DNA of 64,000 nucleotides from Phallusia mammillata. Taxonomy: Eukaryota > Chordata > Ascidiacea > Phlebobranchia > Ascidiidae. Positions 1 through 12,300 of the stretch are shown here, piece by piece; positions within the stretch are counted from its first letter, which is position 1; each line of letters opens with the position of its first letter. Location of the stretch: contig QLIY01000207.1 in the NCBI GenBank assembly GCA_003260075.1, forward strand, positions 3,523 to 67,522. The letters run 5' to 3'. A model generated the notes under the pieces. It did no database searches and was not told the DNA's origin. It saw nothing but the letters and a program-made list of their open reading frames with translations. Position numbers and translations under genes: made by a program.

Positions 1-43
1 TGTAGCAAAATATTCTCGACTACTTCTAGTCTGGAGGTAATCG

Positions 44-415
44 ACAATTCGAATTGTATTCGTAAAAATGTAGTCATGTATTCGATTTTACGTATCTTAC
101 GTTGCCAAAGGCTGACAACAATTCGAATTGTATTCGTAAAAATGTAGTCATGTATTCGATTTTGCGAATTGTTACGTAGCCACAGGCTGACAACAATTCG
201 AATGGTATTCGTACAAATGTAGTCATGTATTCGATTTTACGAATTGTTACCTTGCCAAAGGCCGACAACAATTCGAATTGTATTCGTAAAAAATATCGTG
301 TATTCGAATTTGCAAATTCTTAGGTTGGCAAAAACGTACAACAATTCGAATTGTATTCGAATAAATTTACTCAAGTTTTTGTATTCATGAATTGTTGGTT
401 CAAAAGTTAACTTCA
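44..415. repeat. Minisatellite, about 75-bp unit, five copies
   Basis: A unit containing the palindromic core ACAATTCGAATTGTATTCG recurs at 44, 118, 193, 268 and 341, giving spacings of 74, 75, 75 and 73 bases. Copies differ by scattered substitutions and the last is degenerate. The short reading frame across it is only a by-product of the repeat. Confidence 0.85.
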
Positions 416-459
416 ACTATTCGAATTGTATTCATGCACTATCGAACGAAAGCCAAAAT

Positions 460-502
460 CATTCGAATACAGCAGGAAGGTGGCAAAACCTGTATTCGAA
501 TG
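460..502. repeat. 13-bp perfect inverted repeat with 17-base loop
   Basis: CATTCGAATACAG at 460-472 is perfectly inverted at 490-502. It uses the same ATTCGAAT core as the adjacent minisatellite, so it may be part of that array's edge or a small fold-back element. Confidence 0.55.
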
Positions 503-912
503 CATTCGAATACGAATGACGAATATGAATGGCCCCATGTCTGGTTGATAGTGATAATAAATAGACTTGTTATGTTGATAGTGATAAAAAAGTTTGGTGG
601 AAAAGAGCGGAGCGGAGAAATAAAAGAGGCGTCGAAGAGGAAATGCTAATCAAGAGGTGGGCGGTAGAGGAAACAGAAAAGCAAGTAACATGTACATTTG
701 ACTGGAGAACAAAAATAGTTGAGGATAAAAAGTTTCAGCGCACATCGAATATTTTTCGGTCAGGTTTTGACAGTAAGTTATTCAAGATTTTTCTATGGAC
801 CAGTTTTTGCCAACACCAGCCAGTTGCAAAAACTTTTGCATCAACTTATGGTGTATGACCACTAAAAGCTCGCTGGCGATCCGAAAAAGATCTGTCGGAA
901 ATGCAATATGAA

Positions 913-1362
913 TGGTTTAACATAAATTCAAACAGTTTTCATAGGCCAACTCTAACTTTTGGTCAGTTGCAGTCTGCAAAGTTACAGGACATTCCAATTA
1001 GCGAATTAAAAATGAGAAGCGCACATCGTGATTATTCGCAGGACTCGACCGCTAAAATTAAGGCGCACTGATGACCAGAGAAAGATATCGGGTATAAAAC
1101 AAGTTACATATATATTAAAACGGTTTTAACAACCCCCCCCCCTGGTTTAACATAAATTCAAACAGTTTTCATAGGCCAACTCTAACTTTTAGTCAGTTGT
1201 AGTCTGCAAAGTTACAGGTCATTCCAATGAGCGAATTAAAAATGAGAAGCGCACATCGTGATTATTCGCAGGACTCGACCGCTAAAATTAAGGCGCACTG
1301 ATGACCAGAGAAAGATATCGGGTATAAAACAAGTTACATATATATTAAAACGGTTTTAACAA
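913..1362. repeat. 220-bp direct duplication split by 10 C
   Basis: Positions 913-1132 and 1143-1362 align base for base without gaps, differing at about four positions. They are separated by exactly ten C at 1133-1142. The unit belongs to an interspersed repeat family also seen in opposite orientation near 7640-7930 and 22120-22390, and as a fragment near 19440-19560. The gap-free alignment with a few per cent divergence fits two haplotype versions of one locus left unmerged. Confidence 0.8.
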
Positions 1363-1549
1363 GCAACTTTAACGAATATCTTTACTTGCGCTAATATGGA
1401 AGTAGATAAATTTGCAGCACAATCTATTATTATTATTTCAAATCGACACACAAATTTATCTCGATGTGTTTTAATTACTTTTTAATTAAATATATGCTGA
1501 TTCACCCTGATTAAACATTTGGAACAAGCAAATGACAGCATGTCAATCT

Positions 1550-1915
1550 AGTTGTGGCCATGAAAAGGAGCGCACCGCGGAACGCCTATTCGCTTGTCAA
1601 TTTAAAGCCAATGCAGTTATAAGAAAACTGTTTACACAGTCCGAAGTACAAAAACTACACCAGTCACTTTTGACCTACTGGTACAAGATATCAATGGTAA
1701 AGAGCCCAGCGATTTTCAGCCCCATAAACATAACAGTTTGTGAGTTATTAAATGATTCGCTCCAAAACAGGCGTTTATTAAATGAAATGCCTTTCAAGAG
1801 ATGACCATCAGTAAGTTTGGTGTTGTAAGGTAACGCACAGTGGACAGTACTATGCTAATCTGATTCAATTCTGGTAATGTTTGAAGTTTGTCTTATTTAA
1901 CGTTCTATTTTATAG
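1550..1915 (+). repeat. Left arm of a long diverged inverted repeat
   Basis: This block is recognisable in inverted orientation at about 5950-6800, for example AGAGCCCAGCGAT near 1696 against its complement near 6550. The distant arm carries about 355 extra bases near 6115-6475. It is an old dispersed repeat of unknown class. The 90-codon frame inside it has no recognisable product. Confidence 0.6.
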
Positions 1916-2145
1916 GAAAGAAGGGGTAGGGGCAGTGCCGGATTAAGGGTCTGCTGGCCTGTAGGCACATTTCGTAAGTGGCCGAAATCAGGGTTGCCAA
2001 CTAAAAAATTAAACTGATATAACATAAAATTATTCACCACAGCAAATTTAATGCATACACCACAGACTTAGATACTGCTGAAACACTAACTACACATGCG
2101 TAAACAAAGGAAACCGTGAAAGCAGGCCATACATGATAGGCAGTT

Positions 2146-2156
2146 CCCCCCCCCCC
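2146..2156. other. Run of 11 C
   Basis: An isolated C run within unassigned repeat sequence. No flanking duplication was recognised here. It belongs to the set of 18 C runs discussed in the findings. Confidence 0.8.
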
Positions 2157-2271
2157 GTAACAATGGACGTATGGTTGCAATGGCAACAACGGCGGGAAAG
2201 TTTTTTTGCTACTGGGGAGCGTCACTGTCCGTTACATTTATAACTATTATTTGACGCAGTAAACAAGTAGT

Positions 2272-2356
2272 GGGGGATTGCGGCAGACTGTGGCCGCGGG
2301 CCACATTATCATATAAGACCTGAAACTGTCTGCGGGCCGTATGTTGCCCGCCCCTG
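2272..2356. mobile_element. Fragment of a hAT-type element (right end)
   Basis: The sequence runs through GCGGGCCGTATGTTGCCCGCCCCTG followed by CTCTAAGT. This matches the common right end of hAT elements whose left end begins CAGGGGCGGGCAAC, followed by a CTCTAA-type target. The matching left end was not found, so this is a fragment. Confidence 0.5.
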
Positions 2357-2504
2357 CTCTAAGTCATACCCAGTTAACAAAATCATCCATGTTTAGNAGG
2401 CTGTTATGTTTTTTTTGGGATTAAATATAAAAACTTTGCCTTAGTTTGTAAACCATGACTTTATCGGCCTAGAACCATCTGTGATAATAATTACTAAATA
2501 CAAA

Positions 2505-2822
2505 CACTGTTGGGATTCAGCCGGTTCGTACCGGTTCTATAGAACCGTCCACTCGAAATTTTATGAGATCAGCGAACCAGTTAGCATTACTGGTTACTGT
2601 CAATTGACTTTGAGATCAGCGAACCGGTTAGCATTACTGGTTACTGTCAATGGACTTTTTGTAACAAAACCGACTGGTTAGCATTACTGGTTACTGTCAA
2701 TGGATTTTTGTAACAGAATCGGCTGACTGGTTACTGTCAATGGACTTTTTGTAACAGAACCGGCTGAAAAATATCACTTTTGTGATAGAGCCGGCTGACA
2801 AAAAATTTAAATCCCACCACTG
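2505..2822. mobile_element. hAT-type MITE with internal tandem repeats
   Basis: The left end CACTGTTGGGATTCAGCCGG and right end TTTAAATCCCACCACTG resemble the well-known hAT ends that begin CAGTGGTGGGATT. The interior is a tandem array in which GGTTAGCATTACTGGTTACT recurs about every 50-60 bases, with CCGGTT/AACCGG pairs. The element is absent from the matching place in copy B, so it arrived after duplication or was lost there. No clean target duplication was seen. Confidence 0.55.
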
Positions 2823-3570
2823 CTTACATCCACTAGTAATATTTGTTGCATGCGATGCAAGTTCAGCCATCTTCGGTTGTCCTTCCCTTTACGCTTCAGT
2901 TCCCTGCTACGAGCCCCAAACATTCCAGCTTGACCGCAAGTTCAAATTTTACACATCGACTATTTTTACCTCTCCTAATGCCACAAGCAATGCCGAAAAT
3001 TAAAAGCGCTTTTAAATATCTTGTTTTCTACAACTCGTGGCAAATTATGCTATTCGCAAAGTCATGAGCTATTTTTTACCGATTTTCGACGTATTTTCAA
3101 AACTTGGTCTATAATTGTGTGGTAAAGTGGTGAGAGATACCCCAACCAATGCAATACATATTGAACGCATTTGATTACTAATAGCCACATATACATAAAT
3201 TTCATTGGGTTTATTCGCTACATTATGTTTTCTTCATACAATAGCAGATTGTAGATTGTTGATTTTCTTGAGATGAAGCCTATAAACAACTTTGGTTACT
3301 TTACATTAAAAAAAGACATCAAAATTAAAACGAAATAAGGTGTTCAAATCTTAACTTAAATACTACTAAAGGTAAAGTTGTTACACAGCATTAAAATGCC
3401 TTTGGGGTTTAAGAGATCGTTCCTTCGTCGTATATATTTAGCAAAATAATTTCGTTTGCTATAAAGTTAGGTGATACAAGAACACCGTCCAAAGTAAACG
3501 AACTTCACGCGTCCCTTCTCTCTTTAAATATGACACGTCGTGGAAACAAACAGTAGTCTAGACTCTAAAG

Positions 3571-4167
3571 CAGGGGTTCCCAACCGGTGGTACGCGTACC
3601 CGGACCAGAGAGAAGCCAGCGCCCAATCGCTTTACGCTGAAACTAAAAAAGATACGGTATTGAAATTTTGACACAATATTCTACGCTTTTAGAGCGTTTC
3701 AGCGCACAAACTTTCGAAAAAAAAATATTTTCCAGTTATTAATACGCGTATGTTGAAATTAATATTCAGCGATATGAACGTCATAACGCCAGGGGTACTT
3801 CATAAAATGTCTTGCAAAGTCTTCTCCTAAGCATATGCTTCAAAATAAGCCCAAACACAATGATCTAGCAACGGGGAGTCAAGTCGAATTATTAATAATA
3901 ATATGCCATATTCACCCCCAACAATATCCGATGTGCGCTGGCCCTAAAATTTAACGCAGTTCATTGAAATTTACAAATGTTATTCTTTACACCCATAGTT
4001 TTTAAATCAGCCATTACCCGAGCTTCTAGCAACAGGCACGCAGCACTAATACGCTATCGAATATTCATAACCGACATCCCAAAACCGAAATAATTCCATC
4101 CAAACAATATTCAATGNGTACAAAGCGTCCAAGTGGTACGAGATCGAAAAAAGGTTGGGAACCCCTG
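3571..4167. mobile_element. hAT-type MITE, 597 bp, intact ends
   Basis: Perfect 15-bp terminal inverted repeats (CAGGGGTTCCCAACC) are flanked by a perfect 8-bp target duplication, CTCTAAAG at 3563-3570 and 4168-4175. Terminal motif and target length are diagnostic of hAT transposons. No transposase frame is present, so it is non-autonomous. The matching site in copy B (near 20400) has no insertion. One ambiguous base (N) lies at 4118. Confidence 0.92.
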
Positions 4168-5949
4168 CTCTAAAGGCTATTTACCACAATCTTTTGCGTG
4201 GAGTTGCGAGTGTGGTTTGTTTCGATTAGTAAAGTTTGTCGTATTAACAAAAATATGTGCGTACTATGCCTCAATAGTTGTACAAGATCAGTCATCTCTG
4301 GTTCTACCTCCTTTATGTCTCAGTGCCCTGCAACGAACCCCAAACACTCCACGTTTATTGTTGCGCTAAAAAACATTTCTTTTGTTTTGGTCCCCGACTA
4401 TTTTTAAATCCCGCACTGCCACAAGCCGTCAAGCCAACTTCTAAAATTGTCTTTCGTCTTCATGTATTGTTCAAACTTGTACTGCAGCAAAGGCTTATAA
4501 ACACCATGTCCAAGTTTTGTAAACAGCTTTTGAATGCAACTTTGATCTACATCTAGCAAAATCTACATCTAGCTTTTGAATGCAACTTATGTCTACATCT
4601 AGCAAATTTGTGTTACTTAACAAACAGTGTAAAATTCCACAAACGCATTTGGTCATTTGTTTTGTAGAAATGGTATACAAGAGTTTGTTAGTTATAACAA
4701 ATTGTACAGAAAGGCGTTAATGTTCGTTGGGACAAAACGCGTAATAAAGTTCGGGCCCAGTTCGCGTTCCACGTGTAAAGAACATGTCAAAAAAATAATA
4801 TGAAATGATAGAATCTTAACTTGTTTAAAGGGATTTAAATTGTTATGCACTGGGCTATTAACGGTCGTTCACGCTCTTTGTCTATTAATTTTCAGTGAAA
4901 CGAGTTTCGTTACCCTCCCATGGTCTGGTGACAGTCACGGAGCCCGCCTTCGCATGCACCTAAACGCTCTTTTTTTCTTCAAATGTTGCAGGTCGTGGAA
5001 ATCTTAGTTACGCTTTCTGCCCGACTTTAGGTTTTGCGGTCAGGTAGTACACTTACAGTAGCGATCTTTCCCAGGTAAAAAATTATTTGTTTATCAAAAA
5101 CAATTATGTCGTTACCTAGCAACGATATTGTGCGCTTTATTGAGCATGTGTTCGTTGTCCTTTAAACTTTATAGGACATAAAGTTACAAAATATCAAGTT
5201 TTAATGCAATGCGTGTTGTTATTGTCAAAAGAGCATGAAAAAATAGAACATAATTTACTAAAAATTGAAACATGTTGGATTTTGTAAGGTATTATGGGGA
5301 CGTATCTTCATTTCACTCTGTGTTTTTTTCTTTTTTCTCCGGTGAAGTTTGTCCATGCACTATTGGCATGAAATCTTTGGTGGATTTGGATGAAACTTTC
5401 ACAAATGATAGATATAGTTATAGATATAGCATTTGACTGGATAAACCCCTAATTTAGAAAGATTTCTGAGGTGGAATAGTGTAATAAATGTAACAAAACG
5501 TTGGTTACACATGTTTATACACTGCTTGGTGGACGTTTTCGCACAAGGGAGTTAAGGGGGTGTTAACAGCCTTATGACACAAGAAGCGTTAACGAATGTC
5601 GGCTGATTTGAATAAAATTTTTGCAGGATTGTTGATTGGGTCATTGTGGTTTCATATTTTATACTTTTAGGCGTAGAACCCCATCAGTTGCCCCACTAAC
5701 CCCCTAAAATGGGTGAGTTTTTGAACAGTGTTGGAATTAAATGAAATGGAGAGCTTGTAGATTTGTCTTTTGTAGGAAATGTTTGTTGTTGTTTGACTCT
5801 GTAGCCCCAATATTTACCCCTCTACCCCCCTAATATGGGTGGTTTTTTAAACAGTGTCGCGATTGGCTGAAATGTGTATCGCTTGTATAATGTGCCATTT
5901 ATGGGTGTCGATTGTTGTGTTTACTTTATTTTGCCACTATTTACCCCTC

Positions 5950-6800
5950 CTTTACTATAATATAGAACGTTAAATAGGACAAACTTCGAATATTGTCTGA
6001 ATTGATTCAGATTAGCATAGTTTTTTTATTTATTAAAGTCCAGTATTGTCGACTGTGTTTTACCTTACAACACCAAACGTAATGATGGTTATGTCTTTAA
6101 AGGCATTGTTTCAAACTTTTCATGTTTGGGGATACCAGGAGTTTCTGTCGGCAAAAACAACTAAGGTTATATGAAACGGTGAATAATATCGGACCCATTT
6201 TAAAATAAGCATAGTAAATATGTTAATGTTTTAAAATAGGTTATGGTGTATGTGCAATGACATAAAGTGCTAAGCCACCCTTCTAGTTTGAGGGTTTTTT
6301 ACAGTTGTGATGTGTAGTGCTCGGCAACTTATGTCGTTTCTGATTGGTTCACTGGCCAACGAGTTACCACCGTGGAGAATACATAGTCCGACTTCGCACG
6401 AGAATACATAGTAGATTCGTAATGATTTGCTACTTGTTTTCAATTGATTAAGGGTCAACCATTTATGAAAACCGTCAAGCTGAACACTTCAAATAAACGT
6501 CTGTTTTGGAGCGAATTATTTAATATTTCTGTTATGTTCATGGGGCTGAAGATCGCTGGGCTCTTTCTCATTGGTATCTTGTACCCGTAGGTTTTAAAAT
6601 GACTCGTGTAGCTTTTGTGCGTTTAAATTTAATAAGGATTAGCCTTTCTGAATAACGTCAAGTCGTTCATTTGCCATGTAATTTTACCTTCAATTTTAAA
6701 TTAGACTGTGAAAACCGTTTTCTATTCTCTGCATTTCATTCAATTGGCAAACGAATAGGTGTTCCTATGCGCTGGTTTCAATGACGTTCTGCCGGTCCGC
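5950..6800 (-). repeat. Right arm of the long inverted repeat
   Basis: Inverted counterpart of 1550-1915, with about 355 additional bases inserted at roughly 6115-6475. The duplicate region in copy B (after about 21320) lacks most of this block, so it is a copy-A-specific insertion or a copy-B deletion. Confidence 0.55.
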
Positions 6801-7639
6801 CGTGACCGATGCTCAAACAGGTTAACACGCTGTCAGTGGCTTGTTTCACTTCAATTTTACTTTTTAATTTTAAAGGGCGACAACTTTTTAATTCGCGCAC
6901 AACGGGATTGATAAATCGCGATATAAAAAAACGCTTCGGCGTTTTAAAATAGCATAAAACTGTAAAAGAGGTACAGAAACTGACGCCCGCTTAGAGGTGG
7001 AGAGGAGTCGCTAGTAAACAAGTTTAACGTTTGTAATCTAAATTGTTAGAATACAGCCCTATCCCTGCTTTAACTGCCTTTAATGCAAGGACAACGCCTG
7101 ACTAGCCAACCGAAAAAAAGCATTCACAACGCATATTGTTACGTACCTAAAGCGTTAGAGCAGAACGCCTACGAAACTTCATTTGTTGGACCAGTTAAAA
7201 ACTAATAATGCTTTGCTAACAACTCACTGCGTAAATAGACACGTTGTAAACGTAACAAACGACTTTGAAACGTATAAAACGATTATTATAATGTCTAGGA
7301 TATGAGCCGTTATGGCGAAAAGGTTGTGCACCCCTGGTCTGGGTCAAATGCCTGTGCGCTACTGCAAGCTTTAACGTAGTCACCGTTTAATTGTAATATA
7401 TTTGGGATATAATATGGCATACCCGGAAAAGTCTGCGCCTCTGATTGTAACATTTAAACTCCATTGTGATGCAACAGACGTAAATTGTCAGTGGAAAACA
7501 ACGTCACATTGTTGATTCCCAACAAAAGGATTGAAAACGTGGTTGCTTTTTAAGGCATCATGTTTGGTTACTTGTTAATGACAAATGGACAAAAATACCT
7601 AAAACTCAAAAGGGTCTGCAAAGGCAAAAAGGTTAAAAA

Positions 7640-7930
7640 GCACTGCCATAGATCTTTCTCTGGTCCTGAGGGCGCTTTATGTTTGGCGGTCGTGCCCGAA
7701 TAATGACGAAGCGCGCTTCTCATTTGTGATTCGCTTATTGGAATGACCCGAAACTTTGCAGGCTATAACTGACTATAGTTTAGAGTTGGTCTGTGAAAAC
7801 CGTTTGAATTAGTAATACACTGTTCATGTTTTATACCCGATAGATCTTTCTCTTCGTTAATGCGCTTTAATTTTAGCGGTCATGCCCTGCAAATAAAGAC
7901 GATGCGCGTTTCTCATTTATGAAGAAACCA
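7640..7930 (-). repeat. Interspersed repeat with tandem partial copies
   Basis: Two related units in direct order contain TAGATCTTTCTC, a GACGAAGCGCG-type block and a CATTGGAATGACC-type block. The same family occurs at 22120-22390 in copy B and in reverse orientation at 913-1362. It is probably a non-autonomous transposon, but the ends could not be defined. Confidence 0.5.
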
Positions 7931-8400
7931 CATTTATTCCGACAAATGTTGTAATATTTAACTAATTTCTTGGTGCAACCTAAACCAACTGGTATTTCGT
8001 TTTTAAACGTAACGCGAAAACGAAATTTCGTTTTGCAAACGTCATTCGAAACGAATTTTATTTCGAAACCAACATTTCCTTTTTAATTTTCCTCTTACGG
8101 CGATTGATTGGCTTTAAAGAAAAGTTACTTTTCACCTAATAATTATGTTTTAGGATCGTGTACTCAGAGCCCAGTACAATACGAAACAAAACATAGATTA
8201 TTTAATGACCAGTAGATGACTCCAGAACGCAGGACGAATTAAGGCAGGACGACGCAAAACTCTATACAGCTCTTTCGCGTTAAATGTCAACCAAAATGTC
8301 GATATATAAATAGCGGTAATTTATATCGGTAATTGAGTTTAAATTCAAGAGAAAGTCAAAAGAAAAAATCGAAAGAGAAACTGTCAAGAGAAAAACTCAA

Positions 8401-8754
8401 TAGGTTCTCAAACAGGGCCCATGGCATCCCATGGGGTCCACGAGCTGTGTTCTGGGAGGCATAGGTGCATATTTACCAGTAACACCCACAAAAAGCCCTT
8501 TTATTTTCTTTAATGCGCATAATTAAGTTTGTGTTGCAAATAACTTTATTCCTAATTTAATCGACTATTTCACACACTATTTGCCTATATTGAGGTTTTC
8601 CACGATTACGGATTCTTGTTTACTCTATTCGACCTGTTTAAAGCCGAAATTAGTACCGAATTCCAACACGGGTTGCCTTTTCATTTTTAAGGGGGTCACG
8701 AGGCCAAAAAGTTACTTTTAGGGGCCACGGTCCATGAAAGGTTGAGAACCACTG
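8401..8754. mobile_element. hAT-type MITE, degenerate left end
   Basis: The body matches the family at 49846-50205, sharing GGGCCCATGG, CGAGCTGTGTTC and GGTTGAGAACCACTG. It interrupts sequence that is contiguous in copy B near 22875, so it is an insertion specific to copy A. The left terminus has decayed to TAGGTTCTCAAAC and the target duplication is not intact. Confidence 0.65.
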
Positions 8755-8786
8755 ATCTAAACAATCTTATGTAACATCAGATCTTC

Positions 8787-8950
8787 ATATCAGAATGCAT
8801 AAGAAAAAAGAAATTAACAAGAGATTGTGTGTCCTAAAGCTGTGTCAGGTAGTCATGATGTGCATTTGTTCTTTGACCGACCTTCGTCGAACCCCTCAAT
8901 CAGCATTGGCGAACCCCGTGGTTCGATCGAACCCACGTTAAGAACCACTG
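8787..8950. mobile_element. Second small hAT-type insertion in copy A
   Basis: It ends in GTTAAGAACCACTG and contains TTCGATCGAACCC, as in the element at 25534. Copy B reads straight through from CATCAGATCTTC to AATCAAACGATTTTGC (22909-22935), so about 165 bp were added in copy A. The left edge is approximate. Confidence 0.6.
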
Positions 8951-9334
8951 TGCTAAACCTTTGTCAAAATCAAACGATTTTGCAGAATAATTAAACAACA
9001 TTCTGGCGAAACGTCATTTCGTTTGCAAATACGGAGGGAAACCATAAATATCGCTTTAGTAGTTGAAACTACTTGCTCTAACGTACATCTGTGCCAGTTT
9101 ATAGAAAAATATTATGCGCGGGATGTATTTTTATTTATTCACGATTTAGAACATTATACTGTACATGCGTTTATGTGTGAGCGACACTTGAGAACAGGCA
9201 TCAGTAAAACTCATTCCGTTGGCAAATACGGAGTGAAACCATAAATAGCGCTTTACGAATTGAAACCACTTATTCTAACGTACATCTGTGCCAACTTATA
9301 GAAAAGATATTAGGCCGTAACAAAACAATATAAA

Positions 9335-12300
9335 ATGGAAATACCTCGTCCAAAGCGAATTTGCGTGCTGTTCACGATCCTTGTAATGGGTATTTTTACA
9401 TTTGTACCATATCTTATCAAATACGGTCCACTAAAACCTACAATAATAAAAAAATACTTCAAAAATGAGTGCTTGAACCGTGAGATGAATGAATGGGTGC
9501 AAGTCAGTCGCAAGCAAGGATTTGTCGATGGTGCCAAGGTGGACGAAACTGTGACGGACTGCCTTAATGTGACTATTAAACGTGACAAAGCTATAGGAAC
9601 GCTTTCTGGAAACGTACAAAACATTACAGAAAAAAATGGAACCAAAATGGAGCAAGAAAACGTAAAGAAGAAGAAAGAAATGTGTCCCACCATTTCGCCA
9701 CTCCTGAAAGGTCCAATTTCAATCCTGATTAATCGTAAGTTTGCTTGTTGATAAAAATAAGAGAAAAATGCCTAAAACTTGAAGGGATCCGCAATTAGAT
9801 GACAATATCGAAAAGGCTCCACAAAGGCAAATGGTTAAGAACCACTGCTCTGAACGCTGACCTGGAAGATACCACGTCGCACTTATTTGTCAGACTTCAA
9901 ACTAGTATACGACACTATATATGCAAAGACTTTTCCTGACACTTACTCAAAGAAATTTTACAACCATTAAAAACCTGTGTTATCTATTTTTGTGACAGTC
10001 GAATTAGACTACAATGCGAAAAAGACCAATACAAGCAAGCCACCACTACAAAACTGGCCACCAACCTTGGAAGAGGTGGCGGTCCATTACAAGGATTTGG
10101 AGCTCGGTGGTTCCTATGCTGGATCACGTGACTGCAAGTGTAAGACTTCTGTTGCTGTTATCGTTCCATTCCGAGACCGGGAAATGCATTTAAGGTGAGT
10201 CGAAAGTGCTTCTGCACCTCGCCCTATTCAACATTTTGTGTATATTGGTATTGTTAAGGACATAGAACAGTGGTTCTCAACCTTTTTGCTTTTGCCGACC
10301 CTTTTCGATGCTGCAAGCAAATTGCGAACCCCTTTGAAGGTTTCGATATTTTTTGTCATTTTTTTGTTAACAAGCAACCAATACATGGTGCATAAAATAC
10401 CAACCACGTTCAGGGTCTGAATTTGAACCCCTTTGTTTGGGTTTAAACATCGTGAATCGAAAAGAAAGACTAATTGCATAAATACACGTTTTTAAACAAG
10501 TTTCGTGTGATTTTAAAACGCTAAAGCGTTTTTTTAATCGCTTTTTATCAATCGCGTTTTGCGCGAATTAAGAAGTTCGCGGTCCCCTGAAACGCTTTGC
10601 GGAACCCCGGTTTAGAACCAACGATGTAGAAATTGATGCTGGTTCGTGTACGTGGCTTGTGTACAATCACTTATTTACCTTGTCTATGATTTATCTCGAG
10701 GCACTCAGTAACAAAGGATACTTTAATGAAATTTATCATCCATACTTGCAAAACTATGGATAAGCGTTAAAACCCGTCGCAATTAAACCAAAGGCAAAAT
10801 TTACTTAAAATCCAACGGGATCAAAGTTTCAGTTAAATGTTTAATTTGTGTGTGTTTTGTTTAGAGCAAAAATTTTGTTTACAAATGGTAACAAAATTGT
10901 TAGTTGTCCACTATGCAATCACAGGTCCAGTTTACTTTTTTAAATACGCAAAAGTCTGGGGTTCTTACCTAATTATCCTTCAGAGTTTCTGCAACTTTTA
11001 CAAATTGTGGAGCCTATAGCCTACCACAAATGCTCTAGAGCAGTGGTTCTGACCCTTTTTTCCTTGCTGCAATCACCACCCAATTTCGCACACCCTTCTG
11101 TAATTGCTTATATAACAAAACCATTGTAACTTAACTTTTATACAAGTATCCCTGCACCCCTATTAACGTGCACTCCTGGTTAAGAACCACTGCTGTAGAG
11201 AAAGTTTATGGCCGACCAACAGGCTAGACCCCCCCCCCTTTAATGTATTGCAAAAGTTTTACAAAGATCCTCATTATCAAAGTTTCGAAATAGGACATGT
11301 GATATTCTAGAAGTTGATGTGGATAAATGAGAAATAACTAATTTGCTTCATTATGGTGTGGATTTATTTATTCATGTTTTATCGGAGGATTAAGAGGGGT
11401 TCTGAAAAACAAATCGAAATAAATTTGTCAAACGTGTCTGTATCTTCTGCACAATGTGCTTTTTTGAATACCTTTTTCAAGAAAATTAAAAATATGGAAA
11501 CCACTTATACATACTATTCACAATAGCTTTTTAATAATAATGTTATAGCTAACAGTAGGCTACTATGAAGAAAAAAATCCGAGTGAAAAATGTAAAGCCA
11601 AGTGATTTATAAAGTCTTGCAATTCTTTAAGAATTTTAAAACATGAGCTGCAGACAGTGCACGCTGCTTTGACCTATAAGGTGTCATCAGTGCCAAGACA
11701 TGGCCATATTATCCATCCAATTGCCATCCAGTTTGTTGGGAGTCTGAAAATCATTGCCCACCAAATCTGTTCAATACCGCAATTGGGCGCAGACCCCAGA
11801 TAAAACAAGGAACTGCTTTAAAACCAAAGTGGTGTTAGCCCAGTGTCCCGAAATAAACATGAAAGTTCAAGCTAATAGATGATGCGTAAGCTGCATAAGC
11901 TGCAGATAGTGCACAATGTTTGAGTCAAACAGTAGGTCCTAGGTCATATTGGCTAATGCAGCCATTTAAAAATTAACAAAAAATCAATATGTAATAGCAC
12001 ATATCCCCCAAACAATCACAATCATAGGAAATTTCCTGTTGTAATGAAAAGTAACTTTATGATTTTGCGACACAGGTATTTTCTCTACTACATTCATCAG
12101 CTGCTGCAAAGGCAACAACTCTGTTACCAAATAATCGTCGCGGAACAAGTTGGCAGCGAGACCTTCAACAAAGGTTAGTGACTTCTCTTTTGAATTTGTC
12201 ACTCCGTTGTATTGATACAGCAAACCTAAAAAGTTAGGCCTTTAAGGTTTAAGGTAGATTTGTTTCCAGGACAACTCATGAATTCCGCTTTCGTTTACGC

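Noticed and set aside
44-415. CRISPR array
   Set aside because: The unit repeats over its whole length, with no unique spacers, and the genome is eukaryotic.
1532-1804. 90-codon frame as a gene
   Set aside because: It lies in a dispersed repeat that also occurs inverted at 5950-6800, where the frame is broken.
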